Below are positions 12,107 through 23,082 of a stretch of DNA of 64,000 nt, piece by piece. The stretch comes from Devosia algicola (GTDB lineage Bacteria; Pseudomonadota; Alphaproteobacteria; Rhizobiales; Devosiaceae), in NCBI RefSeq assembly GCF_028816455.1, contig NZ_CP118246.1:2358001-2422000 (forward strand), read 5' to 3'. The notes beneath the pieces were generated by a model. That model was not told the origin of the DNA and did not search any database. It saw only the letters and a list, made by a program, of their open reading frames with translations. Numbering within the stretch: the first letter of the stretch is position 1; the number at the start of each line of letters is the position of its first letter. The translations under genes and the position numbers were made by a program.

Positions 12107-13152
12107 TGTTCTGTCTCCTCGTCATACAGGTGACAGATCACCATGCGACCGTCGGGCAAATACTCCACCTCAGGTCGAACCTTGGGACACGTATCCATGA
12201 CCTTTGTGCAGCGCGGATGGAACGCGCAGCCACTCGGCAGTCGCAATAGCGAAGGCGCCAGTCCGGGTATCCCTTGAAAGACACCCTTATTATCCAGATT
12301 GGGTAAACTTGAAATCAGCGCCTGCGAATAGGGATGCTTTGGATCGGTGAACATGTCGCGTACCGTGCTGACTTCCACCAGCCGCCCGGCATACATCACC
12401 CCAACCTTGTCAACGAACTGAGCCATCAGACCCATGTCATGACCGATCAGAATAACCGCCGCGTTGATCTCATCCTGCACCCGGTCAATGGTTTCCATGA
12501 CCTGACGCTGGGTAACAACGTCCAGCGCACTGGTCGGTTCGTCCGCAATAATGACTTTTGGCTCGAGCAACACGCCAATGGCAATGCAAACGCGTTGCTT
12601 CATGCCACCGCTCAATTCATGCGCATACATGCCAAAAACGCTGGAATCCAGATCCACCGATTTAAGTGCATGCATGCAGCGATCCTGAATCGCGGTACGA
12701 GACTCTGACGGTGCATGGGATTTGATTGCATCCACCATTTGTGACCCGATCCGCATGACCGGATTAAGCGAGTTCATCGCCCCCTGCGGGATATAGGCGA
12801 TCTTGTTGAGACGCGCCTGTCGCATGGCCTTGGGATCAAGAGCCATCAGATCGACATCGTCGATAAAAACGCTACCACCTTCCACGCGGCCGGGGGGTTT
12901 GATCATGCGCATCATCGCCAGCGCCATAGTGCTCTTGCCCGAGCCCGACTCGCCAACCATGCCCATTTTTTCGCCAGCACTCAGCGAAAAACTGACGTCA
13001 TCCAAAGCCTTGGCGCGCCCGCTATCGGTATAGTAGGTGACTTCGAGATTCTTGACTCGCAGGACCGGCGGCTCACCAGACGCATCAAATGCCTGGGTGG
13101 CATTGCGCGAACCGGCTTGCGCACTCGCTATCGTTGAACTCATTCCGGTCAC
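12103..13152 (-). CDS. ABC importer ATPase, OppD/DppD type
   Basis: 349 residues. Walker A GESGSGKST, signature LSGGMKQRV, Walker B VIIADEPTS, and the C-terminal GCAFHPRCTKVMDTC Cys motif identify the OppD-type partner of the neighbouring OppF-type ATPase. The two form the nucleotide-binding heterodimer. Start and stop overlap both neighbours by four bases (13149-13152 and 12103-12106), giving a tight operon. The frame is intact. Confidence 0.9.
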   Translation of the reverse strand: MTGMSSTIASAQAGSRNATQAFDASGEPPVLRVKNLEVTYYTDSGRAKALDDVSFSLSAGEKMGMVGESGSGKSTMALAMMRMIKPPGRVEGGSVFIDDVDLMALDPKAMRQARLNKIAYIPQGAMNSLNPVMRIGSQMVDAIKSHAPSESRTAIQDRCMHALKSVDLDSSVFGMYAHELSGGMKQRVCIAIGVLLEPKVIIADEPTSALDVVTQRQVMETIDRVQDEINAAVILIGHDMGLMAQFVDKVGVMYAGRLVEVSTVRDMFTDPKHPYSQALISSLPNLDNKGVFQGIPGLAPSLLRLPSGCAFHPRCTKVMDTCPKVRPEVEYLPDGRMVICHLYDEETEH

Positions 13153-14051
13153 TCCGATTTCCTGACGCGCGGATTGGCCAGTTCGTCCAGCCCCATATTG
13201 ATCAATGCAAGCGAACCCAGGATCAATATCATCCCAAAGGCCGGCTCAAGCGGCCACCACCACCAGCCGTTGAAAAACGCGCCCTGGGATTGCGCGGCCC
13301 AGATGATGTTCCCCAATAGCGGTTCACGCAACGGCCCAAGGCCAAGCACCGCGAGATAGAGTGAGGCAAACACCGCTGCAAACACCTGGCCGACAAAGGC
13401 AGCCGCAATGAACGGCAACAGATTGGGCAGGATTTCCTTGAAAATAATGCCGAAATCACTCATGCCCGACAGCTTGGCGACGGCCACGAACTGCCGTTCT
13501 TTCATGGTGAGCACCTGCGCCCGGATCACCAAAGTCGGCCCCATCCATGCCAGCAGCACCACGATCAGGGCCATGGTCAGGATGGTGACATCACGTTTGT
13601 CGAGCGAGCCCGCGATGACCACCTGAATCAGCAGCACTGGAATCGGCGTTAGAATCTGGCAGATGGTGCGCACGCCTGAATCCACCCAGCCGCCAAAATA
13701 GGCCGACGAGAAGCCCAGAACCACGCCAATAAAGGTACCGATGCCCCCAGCCAAAAGGCCGATTGCCGCGGTTTGCCACATGCCCACCACCATCGCCGCA
13801 AACAGATCACGGCCAAAAAAATCGGTCCCGAACGGATATTTGAGACTTGGCGGCTGTTTGAGCGCCGCCGACAGGGGATAGGCGTGCTTGGGATTGATCA
13901 CCAACAGGCCGATCACCGTGAAAAGCGTGAGCAGCAACAGGATAAGCAAGCCCAGAGCCAATCCCTTGTTGCGGTTGAGATATCGGAAAAAGAGCGTCAG
14001 CGCCTTGGGCTGTTCGGGCACTTGATCCGCGGATACAGCAATCGTTGCCAT
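13149..14051 (-). CDS. ABC importer permease, OppC/DppC type
   Basis: 300-residue inner-membrane permease. There is an N-terminal OppC-type segment with one helix (LLILLLLTLFTVIGLLVI), then the BPD_transp domain with about five more helices and the EAA-loop region (AKLSGMSDFGIIFKEILPNL) that docks on the ATPases. The PFGTDFFGRDLF motif is the classic DppC signature. It follows the DppB-type gene by eight bases and overlaps the ATPase gene. Confidence 0.9.
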   Translation of the reverse strand: MATIAVSADQVPEQPKALTLFFRYLNRNKGLALGLLILLLLTLFTVIGLLVINPKHAYPLSAALKQPPSLKYPFGTDFFGRDLFAAMVVGMWQTAAIGLLAGGIGTFIGVVLGFSSAYFGGWVDSGVRTICQILTPIPVLLIQVVIAGSLDKRDVTILTMALIVVLLAWMGPTLVIRAQVLTMKERQFVAVAKLSGMSDFGIIFKEILPNLLPFIAAAFVGQVFAAVFASLYLAVLGLGPLREPLLGNIIWAAQSQGAFFNGWWWWPLEPAFGMILILGSLALINMGLDELANPRVRKSE

Positions 14052-14059
14052 GTTGGCTC

Positions 14060-15058
14060 CTAAGTGTTCCGGATCCGCGGATCCAACAGCGGATAGACAA
14101 ATTCAAGCACCGTCATCAGCGTGGCCACGGCGATGGTGATGAACAGCACGATGCCGTATATGGTGGGAAAGTCGTTCGATCGGATCGCCAGATTGAGCAA
14201 TGAACCAATGCCCGGCAGACCGAATAGCCCCTCGACAATAACCGCGGAGGTAACGACCGTACCGAGCGCTAGCGCCAGACCGGTAACCTGCGGCAACAAG
14301 GCATTGCGCAAATAATAATCGCGGAAAATGCGCCCGCCGGTCAGCCCCTTGTGCTCCGCAAAATTCACATAGTCTTCGCCCTGGATGGTGATGCCCATAC
14401 CACGCATCGACAATACCCAGGCGCCAACCGACCCCAGAATTAGCGAGAATGCGGGTAAGATCTGATGCGCCATCAGATCGAAAAAGAATGTCCAGGACCA
14501 ATTGGGTACCACACCCACCGAATAGGCGCTGCCCAACGGCAACCATTTGAGCCGGAAGCCGATGAAAAACACCAACAAAATGGCCATGATTACCGGTGGC
14601 ACACCGGTTAACAGGATGAACGGGGTCGCAAATGCGCGCAGCCAGCCCGGCGCGCGGGGCCAGGCGGCCACAGCCCCTAGCAAAGTGCCCATGACAAACG
14701 CAATGATGGTCGTCACCAGCAGCAGACCAATCGTCCAGGGCAAAGCCTGAGAGATCAATTCGGTGACAGTGGAGGGATATTTATAGAGCGAATAACCAAA
14801 ATCGAGGTGGATAACGTTATTGAGATATTGGAGATATTGCTCGAGCAGCGGCTTGTCGAGGCCGAACTGTTGCTGCATCGAGGCGATGAGCTTTTCGAGG
14901 TCGCCAGGCGAAAATCCGCCTGTACGGGCCAGCTCTCCGAAACGTTCGCGAATGGCATTTCGCGACGACAGTCGTGGCACGAAGAATACGATGGTCGAGG
15001 CAGCCCAGATAACCAGGACAAGAAACAGCAGCCGCTTGACGATAATCTTGATGCTCAA
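14060..15058 (-). CDS. ABC importer permease, OppB/DppB type
   Basis: 332-residue permease: an N-terminal helix (LLFLVLVIWAASTIVFFV), a periplasmic segment, then five or so helices and the EAA loop near TGGRIFRDYYLRNALLPQ. Lengths and motifs match DppB-like proteins of sugar/peptide importers. It is the first gene after the binding-protein gene, separated from it by a GC hairpin. The GAGCT at 14888-14892 within this gene is intact, so not every copy of that motif is altered. Confidence 0.9.
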   Translation of the reverse strand: MSIKIIVKRLLFLVLVIWAASTIVFFVPRLSSRNAIRERFGELARTGGFSPGDLEKLIASMQQQFGLDKPLLEQYLQYLNNVIHLDFGYSLYKYPSTVTELISQALPWTIGLLLVTTIIAFVMGTLLGAVAAWPRAPGWLRAFATPFILLTGVPPVIMAILLVFFIGFRLKWLPLGSAYSVGVVPNWSWTFFFDLMAHQILPAFSLILGSVGAWVLSMRGMGITIQGEDYVNFAEHKGLTGGRIFRDYYLRNALLPQVTGLALALGTVVTSAVIVEGLFGLPGIGSLLNLAIRSNDFPTIYGIVLFITIAVATLMTVLEFVYPLLDPRIRNT

Positions 15059-15095
15059 TGCAGTAGTCCCTGATGTCTGGTGACGCGGGCAAGGA

Positions 15096-15119
15096 TGCGC
15101 GCCCCGATAAGGGCGCGCA
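15096..15119 (-). promoter_or_regulatory. Intercistronic hairpin between binding-protein and permease genes
   Basis: A perfect 9-bp stem (TGCGCGCCC / GGGCGCGCA) with a 6-base loop lies between the solute-binding protein stop and the DppB-type start, without a following T run. Such hairpins often stabilise the upstream binding-protein transcript or attenuate permease expression. An analogous hairpin occupies the same place in the CUT1 operon at 25531-25556. Confidence 0.6.
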
Positions 15120-15133
15120 CGTCGTTGTGCAGG

Positions 15134-16926
15134 TTACTCGGCCCCGGAAGGCTTCAGCGAGGCAATCACCAGCATCCCGGTATGTGCCCAGAAAGCGCCA
15201 TTGGTGCCCATAACCGGATTGGTCGCGGATGGCCAGTTGGTCCAATAGTGATTGTTGTATGGAATGCGATGCAACCACTGGATGACCGGCACATCAATGG
15301 TATCGCGCCAGTAGATACCCAGGGCTTTGGCGGCACCCTCAATGAACTTCGGATCGCTCGAATCGAGCGGTGAAATCTCATCGATCAATGCGTCATATTC
15401 AGGATTGCTGTAGCGCGAGAACCGGTTGTTGCCCGCAGCCGAGCCAATCGTGCTGCTGAACTTGCCGTGGTACAGGTTAAGCGCCTCAAACGGATCGAAC
15501 AGACTGGCGCCATGGCCGAACAGATAGAGCCCGGCCTTGCCATCCACCATGTTCTGGAAGGCGTCGGTACCAAAATTGACGTTCGCGTCAAAGCCGGCAT
15601 TGCGCAACATTTCGGCTAGAACCGGAGCGATGTCGCCATGGATGGTTTCAAACGCCTGAATGGTGGCATCCAGGGTCTTGCCGTCCTTGGCCCACAAGCC
15701 GTCACCGTCTTTGGTGAAACCCGCCTCGGTCATAAGCCGGGCGCTTTCATCAAGATCAAACTTGCCAGGGTCGTATTTGGCCTGCTCAGCCTTGACTTCA
15801 GGTGAGTCGACAAAAGCCTGAAGGTTCGGATAAAGCGGGAACGGATAGATCGTTGCGATCTTGGCGCCTTCGTAAAGGATGTTATCGATCAGATCACGAT
15901 CAATCGCCAGGCTGATGGCCTTGCGAACGTTTGGATCACTATAGGGCGCGAGCCTGGTCGTTCATCCACAGCGAATTCGGCCACCAGTCGAGATAGCCAT
16001 AAGGCGAGTCAGTACCGGTCCAGGATTGAACGTCCGGGTTCTGATCTAGGATTGTACCGATGATCTGGGCCCGCATGTCCACCGACGAATCGAACTCATT
16101 GTTGACGATACGCTGGGCAACGGTGTCGATCGGCTGGTTGAGAATATTGACCACAACAACCCGCTTGACTGCTGGCTCAGCGATACGACCGGCCTTTACA
16201 GCCCACCAATCAGGGCGAAGATCAAATATCTTCTGGTTGGCGTTCCAGGCAACGATATCATATGGCCCCGAATGCGGTATTTCATCACGACCCGGTGCTG
16301 TGGTTGGGTCAGCCTGAGCCGACAGATAGGCTGCCGGAACGATCGGAATGCCGGTATCGAATTTTTCGGAAAGCACTTCGAATTTGAAACGCGGCGAAGG
16401 CGAATTGAACTTGACCTCGACGGTCAGATCGTCGGGAGCCTGACATGCTCGCGACCTGCTGCTCAAACTGAGTGTGATATGGCAGCTTCTCACTGTCGAT
16501 CTGCCCCTGGAACGTGTACATCACATCCTTTGAGGTCACCTGAGTGCCGTCAGACCATTTGGCCTCCGGATTTAGCTTGATCTCCAACGTGGTAAAATTG
16601 TCATCGGTATATTCCATGCTGTCGGCCAGCCATGGAATGAACTCGTTCTTGTAGATGGCAAAATACATCAGCGGTTCCCACATCAGGTTGTTGCCTTCCT
16701 GATGGGTATAGCCGGGCAGCGCCCAGGGATTGGTCGTCCCGATGGACGACCCACCAGCCACGCCCCACGCCAATGCAACCGTTTGGTTGCGCGGCACGAC
16801 GGGCAGCGGTGACGTTGGAACGATTTCGGTTGCTGCGACCGGCGCAGCATCCTGTGCAAAGGTCGCGACTGGCGTAACAACCAGGGCAAGCGACACCAAT
16901 GCGGCAGCTAAATTGAGTCTAACCAT
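15134..16926 (-). CDS. Extracellular solute-binding protein, family 5 (Opp/Dpp type), two frameshifts
   Basis: About 595 residues when repaired, normal for SBP family 5. The ATG at 16926 is preferred over the longer frame because a Sec signal follows (LAAALVSLALVVTPVATFAQ, cleavage after AQ) and GGGAG lies upstream. It delivers substrate to the adjacent Dpp-type permeases. The frame is broken twice, at 16436-16441 and 15950-15955, both GAGCCT for GAGCT. Deleting one C in each gives ASMSAPDDLTVEVKF and WMNDQLAPYSDPNVRKAI, which read straight into the next segment. Substrate unknown; the flanking enzymes suggest an oligosaccharide or sugar acid. Confidence 0.85.
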
Positions 16927-17413
16927 GTGACAGTTTTCTCCCATTTTCTGTCCGTGGAACGAAAATATTTCGAGATATCTTAAACTGGGTCGTCGGACTG
17001 CGGGCTTGCCTAACCTCCATTTTGAAGCGGACCATGCCACCTCGGCTCTTGTCTGGCGCTGAACCAGCACCTGCTTCTCATCCACCTTTTGCCGATCAGA
17101 CTGAACAGCATTCAATCTGAAAATGCTTTGTAAGCCACTCCGTGCGATCGACAGTCAAATTGAACTGAAGCAATATCAACTATAAATAGAACAGCACAAA
17201 TCAACCCGCAAAATGCAGTTGAATAAATTGGCACTCCTCTTAACCGATATTTGCCAGCACCACTGCGGCCATCGGTTTTTGTTATTCTTAATTGTTAGCG
17301 GCGGAAAACTATCAAGTCAACAAAGGGAAGCACTACCCCAAGCACGGAGCACAATTTCCGTCATATCCTTGAATTTTGGCGCCGAATTACGGGGTTGCCA
17401 CCCCACCATTGGC
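16927..17413 (-). promoter_or_regulatory. Upstream region of the Opp-type operon
   Basis: Nearly 490 bases without a supportable gene, AT-richer around 17160-17230. It separates the sugar dehydrogenase gene (ending at 17414) from the binding-protein start at 16926, both leftward. It should contain the promoter of the importer operon. I see no clear operator or terminator. Confidence 0.4.
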
Positions 17414-19286
17414 TCATTCCTCCTTCCCACTGGTTTCGATGACCATCAGATCAAGTTGATCCGTTTCGGTAGCGAGTGCTACCGCCCCCGCTTTTGCCCC
17501 GTTGACCGACAAGATATAGGCCACGAGATCGATGTATTCCTGATCAGAAAGCGTCGCCGGTCGCGATGGCGGCATGCTGTCCCGCATCCCTTGAAACAGT
17601 CTATCGACGCTCCTGCCCGCCCACTTGTCGGCAAAATACGCGCCTGATAGTGGCGTGCCATGGTTGGCACCCACCAGGTTCGGACCATGGCACGAAACAC
17701 AGTTGGCCGCATACAAAGTACTGCCGCGCCCGGCCTGCTCAGCGGTATAATGTACCGCCAATCCTGCCGACTGCACAGGGGCCGGGGCCATATCGGGCGA
17801 GCCGGTACGCCGCGTCGTTGCATCCTTTGGCGTCACGGCTTCGTTAGCGCCGCCCTCATAGGTAAATACCAGAATGGCGCCAGGATTTTGCAGTGTCGTG
17901 GTGGTTCCACCGCTCAGGGCTTCGGCCAGGCCTCCGGTATCGGTCGCAACATAAATTGACCGCCCGTCCGGACTGACAGCAGTATCGCGAAACCGGTTTT
18001 CCGACTGGAAATAGCGCTCGATCGGCCCGCGTAGATGGGCGCCATCCGGCGTCAGCGGCAATCGGTAGATCGACCCGCGCTTGAGTGTCGTCACCAGCAG
18101 CGAATTATCCCACCCCGGAATCGGCGACACTTTCGGCATATAGGCTTCGATACTTGACGCGGCCACCGTTGGCCAACAGATGAAATCAATGCCTTTGCAC
18201 GTCGGATCGGCAAAATCCCAGTCGTTGGGCACCGTAAACAGGGTTGCCAATGGCGCGTTGAACGGCTCGGTCCACGACGTTTCATCCTCAACGGGCACCG
18301 AGGGGTCTATGACTATATCGCTGAACTGCAATTGCGCGCATGGCGTCGTCGCATCCTTCCAGCGCGCATATTGATAGGCCCTGTCATCTCTAAACCCGGC
18401 AATATGGGGCCAACCATAGTTGCCGCCGGGTACCAGGATATTGACCTCATCATCAGTCTTTGGCCCCTGCTCCGAGGCATAAAGTGTCCCATCGGGCGCA
18501 AAATCGATACCCTGCATATTGCGATGCCCATAGGTGAACACATGGCTACGCACCCCATCAAGCACCGGGTTATCCAGTGGAATACTGCCGTCAAGCTCGA
18601 GCCGAAGCGACTTGCCCTGATAGGCGATGAAATCGTCGGCTGCCAATTCATCTGCCGTTGGCAATCGCTGGGCTTCGGTGGGAATGCACCAATTACCCAA
18701 TTGGTTCTTGCCGCCATCACCAATGGTAAAATAGAGCCTTGCCGTCAGGTCCGATTTTCATGCGGCCAGAATTGTGGTCGTTGCTGGCGGGCAGACCCTT
18801 AATCAGTTCAACCGGATCACCGAGCAGTTCGGACTGACGATCGTAACTCAGGCGAACGATTTTGGTGTAAAGATAGCGGTAGGGATTGTCGTGGTCGGTT
18901 ACTACCGGATCAGGGCGTGACATGTCGACATATGTATAGGCCGCATAAACGAAATCTGTGCCCGAACCGGTCAAAAAATCGGGATGAAACGCCATCCCGA
19001 GCAGACCGTCCTGTCCACCCGGCGCCGATACATCGTCTAGCGCAATCAGTGTGCTCTTTGCTCCGTTCTTTGGATTGATGCGATCAATTTTGCCGCCGGT
19101 CCGCTCGGTGACCCAAAGATAATTGTCCGGCCCCCAGCTTAATTCCCAGGGATCAGCAAGGCCGCTTGCCACAACATGCATCGCAAATGGCACCCTACCG
19201 GCAACGACCGACGCGGGCGTGTCCTGCGCCGCCACCGGCGCGGTTGCACTCAACACAGCGATCAGGACGAGCAGGCGACAAATCAT
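17414..19286 (-). CDS. Periplasmic PQQ-type sugar (sorbosone/glucose) dehydrogenase fused to cytochrome c, one frameshift
   Basis: About 620 residues when repaired. Signal peptide at residues 1-20 (LLVLIAVLSATAPVAAQ). Residues ~35-480 form a GSDH/sorbosone-dehydrogenase beta-propeller (GLADPWELSWGPDNYLWV; GQDGLLGMAFHPDF; SNDHNSGRMKIGPDG). The C-terminal ~90 residues are a cytochrome c domain with CVSCH haem site and a distal Met candidate in MRDSMPPS. The fusion passes electrons from sugar or aldose oxidation to the respiratory chain in the periplasm. The frame breaks at 18734-18739 (GAGCCT for GAGCT); removing one C gives DGKLYFTIGDGG, a strong family motif. It lies between the importer and the ManD-like gene. 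Confidence 0.8.
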
Positions 19287-19387
19287 CCCATCAGGCTCCA
19301 GCGATTTTCATGCCAACCATTGCGCACTGGCCGCAATGGCGGGGTCGGAAGGGATATCGCAATGTCATGGCCGCCCATTTCGCCCTC

Positions 19388-20599
19388 CTACCAGCTGGTC
19401 AAAGTGCCATCTTCGAGCCGCGCGACGGGAAGATAGGCAGGAGAATAGGGATATTTTTCAGCGACCGCCTCATCGATATCGACACCGTGTCCCGGAGTTT
19501 CGCCGGGTTGCACATAACCGCGTTCATAGGACCAGGCGCTGGGGAACATTTCGTGGGTCGCCCCGGTATATCCGGAAAATTCCTGGATCCCGAAATTGGG
19601 GATGGCGACATCAACGTGAATATTGCATCCCATCGCGACTGGCGACACATCCATCGGACCATGGCAAGCCGAGCGGACATGGTAGATCGAGGCAAAATCG
19701 AATATACGCTTGAGCCCCGTCACGCCACCTGCGTGCACCGAGGTAACCCGGATATAGTCGATCAATTGCTCCGAAATCAGCTGCTGACAGTCCCAGACCG
19801 TGTTGAATATCTCACCTACAGCCAGCGGTTGCGTTGTATGCTGACGCACGATGCGGAAACCATCCTGAAGTTCGGCCGGGATTGCATCCTCCAGCCAGAA
19901 CAGCCGGTATGGTTCGAGATCCTTGCCCAACCGCGCCGCTTCGATCGGGGTCAGCCGATGATGAACGTCATGTAGCAGATGCACATCCCAACCGACCTTG
20001 TCGCGGAGTGCCTCGAACAGTTTGGGCACTAATGGCAGATATTTGTGGGTCGCCCAGACCTCCTCATTGGGCAGTGCTCTGATCATGCCACCAGCAGCCT
20101 GATCCGTTGACGGTCCCGTGCCATATATTGGCGGCAGTCCTGGAATTGACACCTGGGCGCGGATCGCATCAAGCCCCTGCTCGCGCAGCGCCTGAACACC
20201 TTCCACCACCTCGCCAATATCCATCCCGCCGACATGCTTGTAAACCATCACCCGCTCACGCGAGCGCCCCCCCAATAGCTGGTAAAGCGGCATGTTGGCC
20301 GCCTTGGCCTTGATATCCCAAAGTGCCATGTCGATACCGGCGATGGACGCCATGGTAATCGGCCCGCGCCGCCAATAGGCACCCTTGTACAAATACTGCC
20401 AGATGTCCTCGATCCGGGCCGGATCACGACCGATGAGACAGGGCACAACATGGTCTTCGAGATAGGCCACAACCGCCTTTTCCCGACCATTGACCGTCGC
20501 ATCCCCAATGCCATAAAGGCCCTGATCGGTAATAATTTTGACCGTCACGAAGTTTCGACCGGGCGAGGCAACGATAATTTTGATATCAGTGATTTTCAT
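19388..20599 (-). CDS. Enolase-superfamily sugar-acid dehydratase, ManD/RspA-like
   Basis: 403 residues, typical of the mannonate dehydratase (ManD) subgroup. The N-terminal capping domain begins [10 protein letters not shown]. The barrel carries HDVHHRL (Asp metal ligand plus His), WLEDAIPAE (Glu ligand) and AVGEIFNT (Glu ligand), with HGPMDVSP after the barrel centre. Many characterised ManD-like proteins dehydrate D-mannonate or D-gluconate to 2-keto-3-deoxygluconate; some are nearly inactive. Its product would be the same as that of the UxuA-like enzyme, so the two may serve different epimers. Seventeen bases downstream of the lactonase-gene stop. Intact. Confidence 0.85.
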   Translation of the reverse strand: MKITDIKIIVASPGRNFVTVKIITDQGLYGIGDATVNGREKAVVAYLEDHVVPCLIGRDPARIEDIWQYLYKGAYWRRGPITMASIAGIDMALWDIKAKAANMPLYQLLGGRSRERVMVYKHVGGMDIGEVVEGVQALREQGLDAIRAQVSIPGLPPIYGTGPSTDQAAGGMIRALPNEEVWATHKYLPLVPKLFEALRDKVGWDVHLLHDVHHRLTPIEAARLGKDLEPYRLFWLEDAIPAELQDGFRIVRQHTTQPLAVGEIFNTVWDCQQLISEQLIDYIRVTSVHAGGVTGLKRIFDFASIYHVRSACHGPMDVSPVAMGCNIHVDVAIPNFGIQEFSGYTGATHEMFPSAWSYERGYVQPGETPGHGVDIDEAVAEKYPYSPAYLPVARLEDGTLTSW

Positions 20600-20616
20600 G
20601 AGGCTGGCCCTTTGTT

Positions 20617-21732
20617 TCAGTGGACATCGGGGTGAAAGGCGACAACGGTTGGCGAACCTGTCGGGATCGGCTTGCCCAATGGCGTCAAGCCGCCATTGCT
20701 GGCGTCATAGGCGAACATGTTGAGGCAATCGCTTTCCTGATTTGCCACTGCGAGCACTTTCCCGGTCGGATCGAAAGCGAAATCCCGTGGCACCCGCCCA
20801 CCACTCGGCGTGGTGTCGATAAAGCGTGTAGCGCCGCTGGTTTGATCGATATCAAATCCCGAAATACAGTTCTGGCCGCGAATGCCCACAAAGACATGCC
20901 GACCGCCCTTGGGAATAGCTATGGCCGAACAGGAGTCCGACGGCAGATCCGCCTTCGGCAATACTTGGGTGACCCCGATGACCTCCAAGCGCCCCGCCTC
21001 AGCACCAAACGCCAGCGTCGCCAACGTGCAGTCCAGCTCGTTGGCGCAATAGACCAGCGGCAGGCTTGGATGGAAGCGAAAATGACGCGGCCCCGACCCC
21101 GCGGGCATTACGGTTTCGCCGTGGCGGGTGATCGCCCCGGTTTCAGCGTCAAAGGCGTAAATTATCAATCGATCCGTCCCCAGATCCGTTGCGATCAAGA
21201 AGCGATTATCCGGCGTCCATCGCACGCAGTGGGCATGGGGACGCTCCTGCCGCTCCAGATTTGGTCCGCGACCATGGTGTGTGGCCTCCGAGACCGGTGC
21301 AGCCAATGTGCCATCGCCCGATCTAGGGTAGACCGCCAGCGACTTATTGGGCCGAACCGTCGTCGGCAACCCGGAATAATTGGCGCTCGCAACATAGCGG
21401 CCCGAATTGTCATGACTGCAATGCGCCGTGACATCGCCCCGTGTCGGTTGCTTGGACAAATAGTCAAGCGCGCCGCTGTCCTGGTCGATCCCATAGCCTG
21501 TGATCGTGCCTTCGTGCCACCCCTCCACTTCGCTGGTTGCGATCAGTGACTGCCCATCGGGTGCCACCTCGATGAAAGTCGGATTATCAATGCCTCCGGT
21601 GACCCCAAGCGACACGACCTCGCCGCTTGCCAGATCGAGCCGAAAACCCGCTATTCCCTTGGCCGCAGGAGCCGCGACATATCCCATTTTTCGGGTGCAA
21701 CCACCGACGTAAAATAAAGCTTGAGGCATCAA
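20617..21732 (-). CDS. Lactonase / 6-phosphogluconolactonase-like seven-bladed beta-propeller
   Basis: 371 residues of the YbhE/Pgl lactonase family. Repeated blades are visible, with hallmark GPRHFRFHP and [11 protein letters not shown]. In this neighbourhood the natural substrate is likely an aldono- or aldaro-lactone produced by the SDR or the PQQ dehydrogenase, rather than 6-phosphogluconolactone. The ATG at 21732 overlaps the stop of the upstream enolase-superfamily gene by four bases, so the genes are coupled. Intact. Confidence 0.8.
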   Translation of the reverse strand: MMPQALFYVGGCTRKMGYVAAPAAKGIAGFRLDLASGEVVSLGVTGGIDNPTFIEVAPDGQSLIATSEVEGWHEGTITGYGIDQDSGALDYLSKQPTRGDVTAHCSHDNSGRYVASANYSGLPTTVRPNKSLAVYPRSGDGTLAAPVSEATHHGRGPNLERQERPHAHCVRWTPDNRFLIATDLGTDRLIIYAFDAETGAITRHGETVMPAGSGPRHFRFHPSLPLVYCANELDCTLATLAFGAEAGRLEVIGVTQVLPKADLPSDSCSAIAIPKGGRHVFVGIRGQNCISGFDIDQTSGATRFIDTTPSGGRVPRDFAFDPTGKVLAVANQESDCLNMFAYDASNGGLTPLGKPIPTGSPTVVAFHPDVH

Positions 21733-23003
21733 GTCTCCACAATATATGCGCCGTCAAAGCTGGCGAGATGCGAACGCGTGTAGGCCGCACTACCGCCCGC
21801 CCATTCAATCAAAAAGTCGGCATCCTCGTCCCGCAGATAGGGCTTGGTCGCGTCAACATTCAGGTCAAGCCCCAGCCCCGGTCGCGGCAACAGGTCAACC
21901 ATGCTGTTGGTCACAATCGGACCGTCGGGCAGGCCTTCCACAATGTCTGCCCACCAACTGTCCGAGGCACTTGGATATTCGAATGCCACGAAATTTGCCG
22001 GCAATGTCGCGCACACATTAATCAGGGCGCCCAACCCCAGCAGGCCATTGGCCGTTCCATGAGGGGCCATCAGGATCGAATGCATCTGGGCAAATTCGGC
22101 GATCCATTTAAGTTCGGCGATGCCTCCCACGTCAGCGGGATCGGGCCCGACGACGCGCACTGACTGAGTTTCGATCAGTTCCTTGAAATTATTGCGCAAA
22201 TAGATTTGCTCGCCCGTATGGATCGGCGTTGACGTAGCGTGCGTCAACTCGCGATAGGCCTGTGCATTGACCCATGGCACGTAATCCCCGGTCAGCATGT
22301 CCTCGAGCCACATCAGCCGATGTTTTTCCACAGCCTGTGCAAAACGGATGGCGTCGGGCAGCATCCAGCCCGGACCACAATCGAGTGCCAGGCTGACCTT
22401 GTCGCCCAAAACCTCCTTCATCGCCGCCACGCAATCGAGCATGTGATTGAAACCATGCTCGCTGATCACGCCCTGATCCATGGCGCCGTGATATTCGGGG
22501 GGCTGGGTCACTCCATAATGAAAGTCGGGCACGCTTCGCTTCATGTTGGAATGAAACCCGACGCCCTGCTTGACCATGAAAAAGTTCTGCGGCTGCTCCA
22601 TCATCCACTTGACGTCAGCGGCATAGTCCTCCGGCCTGTCGCCACTGCGCTTTTGACGGATCGAGCCATTATAGACCCGCACCTTGTCGCGCACCTTGCC
22701 GCCTAGCAATTTGTAGGTTGGAACATTGGCGGCCTTGCCCGCAATGTCCCACAAAGCGTGTTCAATGACGCTGACAGCAGCACCATGGGGCTTGAACGAG
22801 CCGCGCTGGCGAATCTTGAGCATGACCCGCTCGACATCGGTCGGATCTTCTCCGATAAGCGCCTCGCGAAAATGCATGACCCACGGTTTGATGTAAGGCT
22901 TGGTATATTCCACTTCTCCCAGGCCATGAATGCCTTCGTCGGTCGTAATGCGGATCACCGGATGCCGGCCGATCACGGCACATTTCAGGTCAGTAATTTT
23001 CAT
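21729..23003 (-). CDS. Enolase-superfamily (mandelate racemase/muconate lactonizing-like) dehydratase
   Basis: About 424 residues from the ATG at 23003 (MKITDLKCAVIG); the longer frame to 23075 lacks family support. Metal-site segments are LALDCGPGW, WLEDMLTGDY and HTGEQIYLR, and a late PHGTANG provides the general-base His of the mandelate-racemase-like subgroup. Substrate is unknown, presumably an aldonate or aldarate. First gene of the leftward catabolic run and adjacent to the GntR gene, which reads the same way and ends 80 bases upstream. Confidence 0.85.
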   Translation of the reverse strand: MKITDLKCAVIGRHPVIRITTDEGIHGLGEVEYTKPYIKPWVMHFREALIGEDPTDVERVMLKIRQRGSFKPHGAAVSVIEHALWDIAGKAANVPTYKLLGGKVRDKVRVYNGSIRQKRSGDRPEDYAADVKWMMEQPQNFFMVKQGVGFHSNMKRSVPDFHYGVTQPPEYHGAMDQGVISEHGFNHMLDCVAAMKEVLGDKVSLALDCGPGWMLPDAIRFAQAVEKHRLMWLEDMLTGDYVPWVNAQAYRELTHATSTPIHTGEQIYLRNNFKELIETQSVRVVGPDPADVGGIAELKWIAEFAQMHSILMAPHGTANGLLGLGALINVCATLPANFVAFEYPSASDSWWADIVEGLPDGPIVTNSMVDLLPRPGLGLDLNVDATKPYLRDEDADFLIEWAGGSAAYTRSHLASFDGAYIVET

Positions 23004-23082
23004 GACATCGTCCCGCATGTCTGGCCACGGCCATATATCCGGTTCTCTCTGGCAGCCATAATTTCCCCTCCCCAATAATCAA

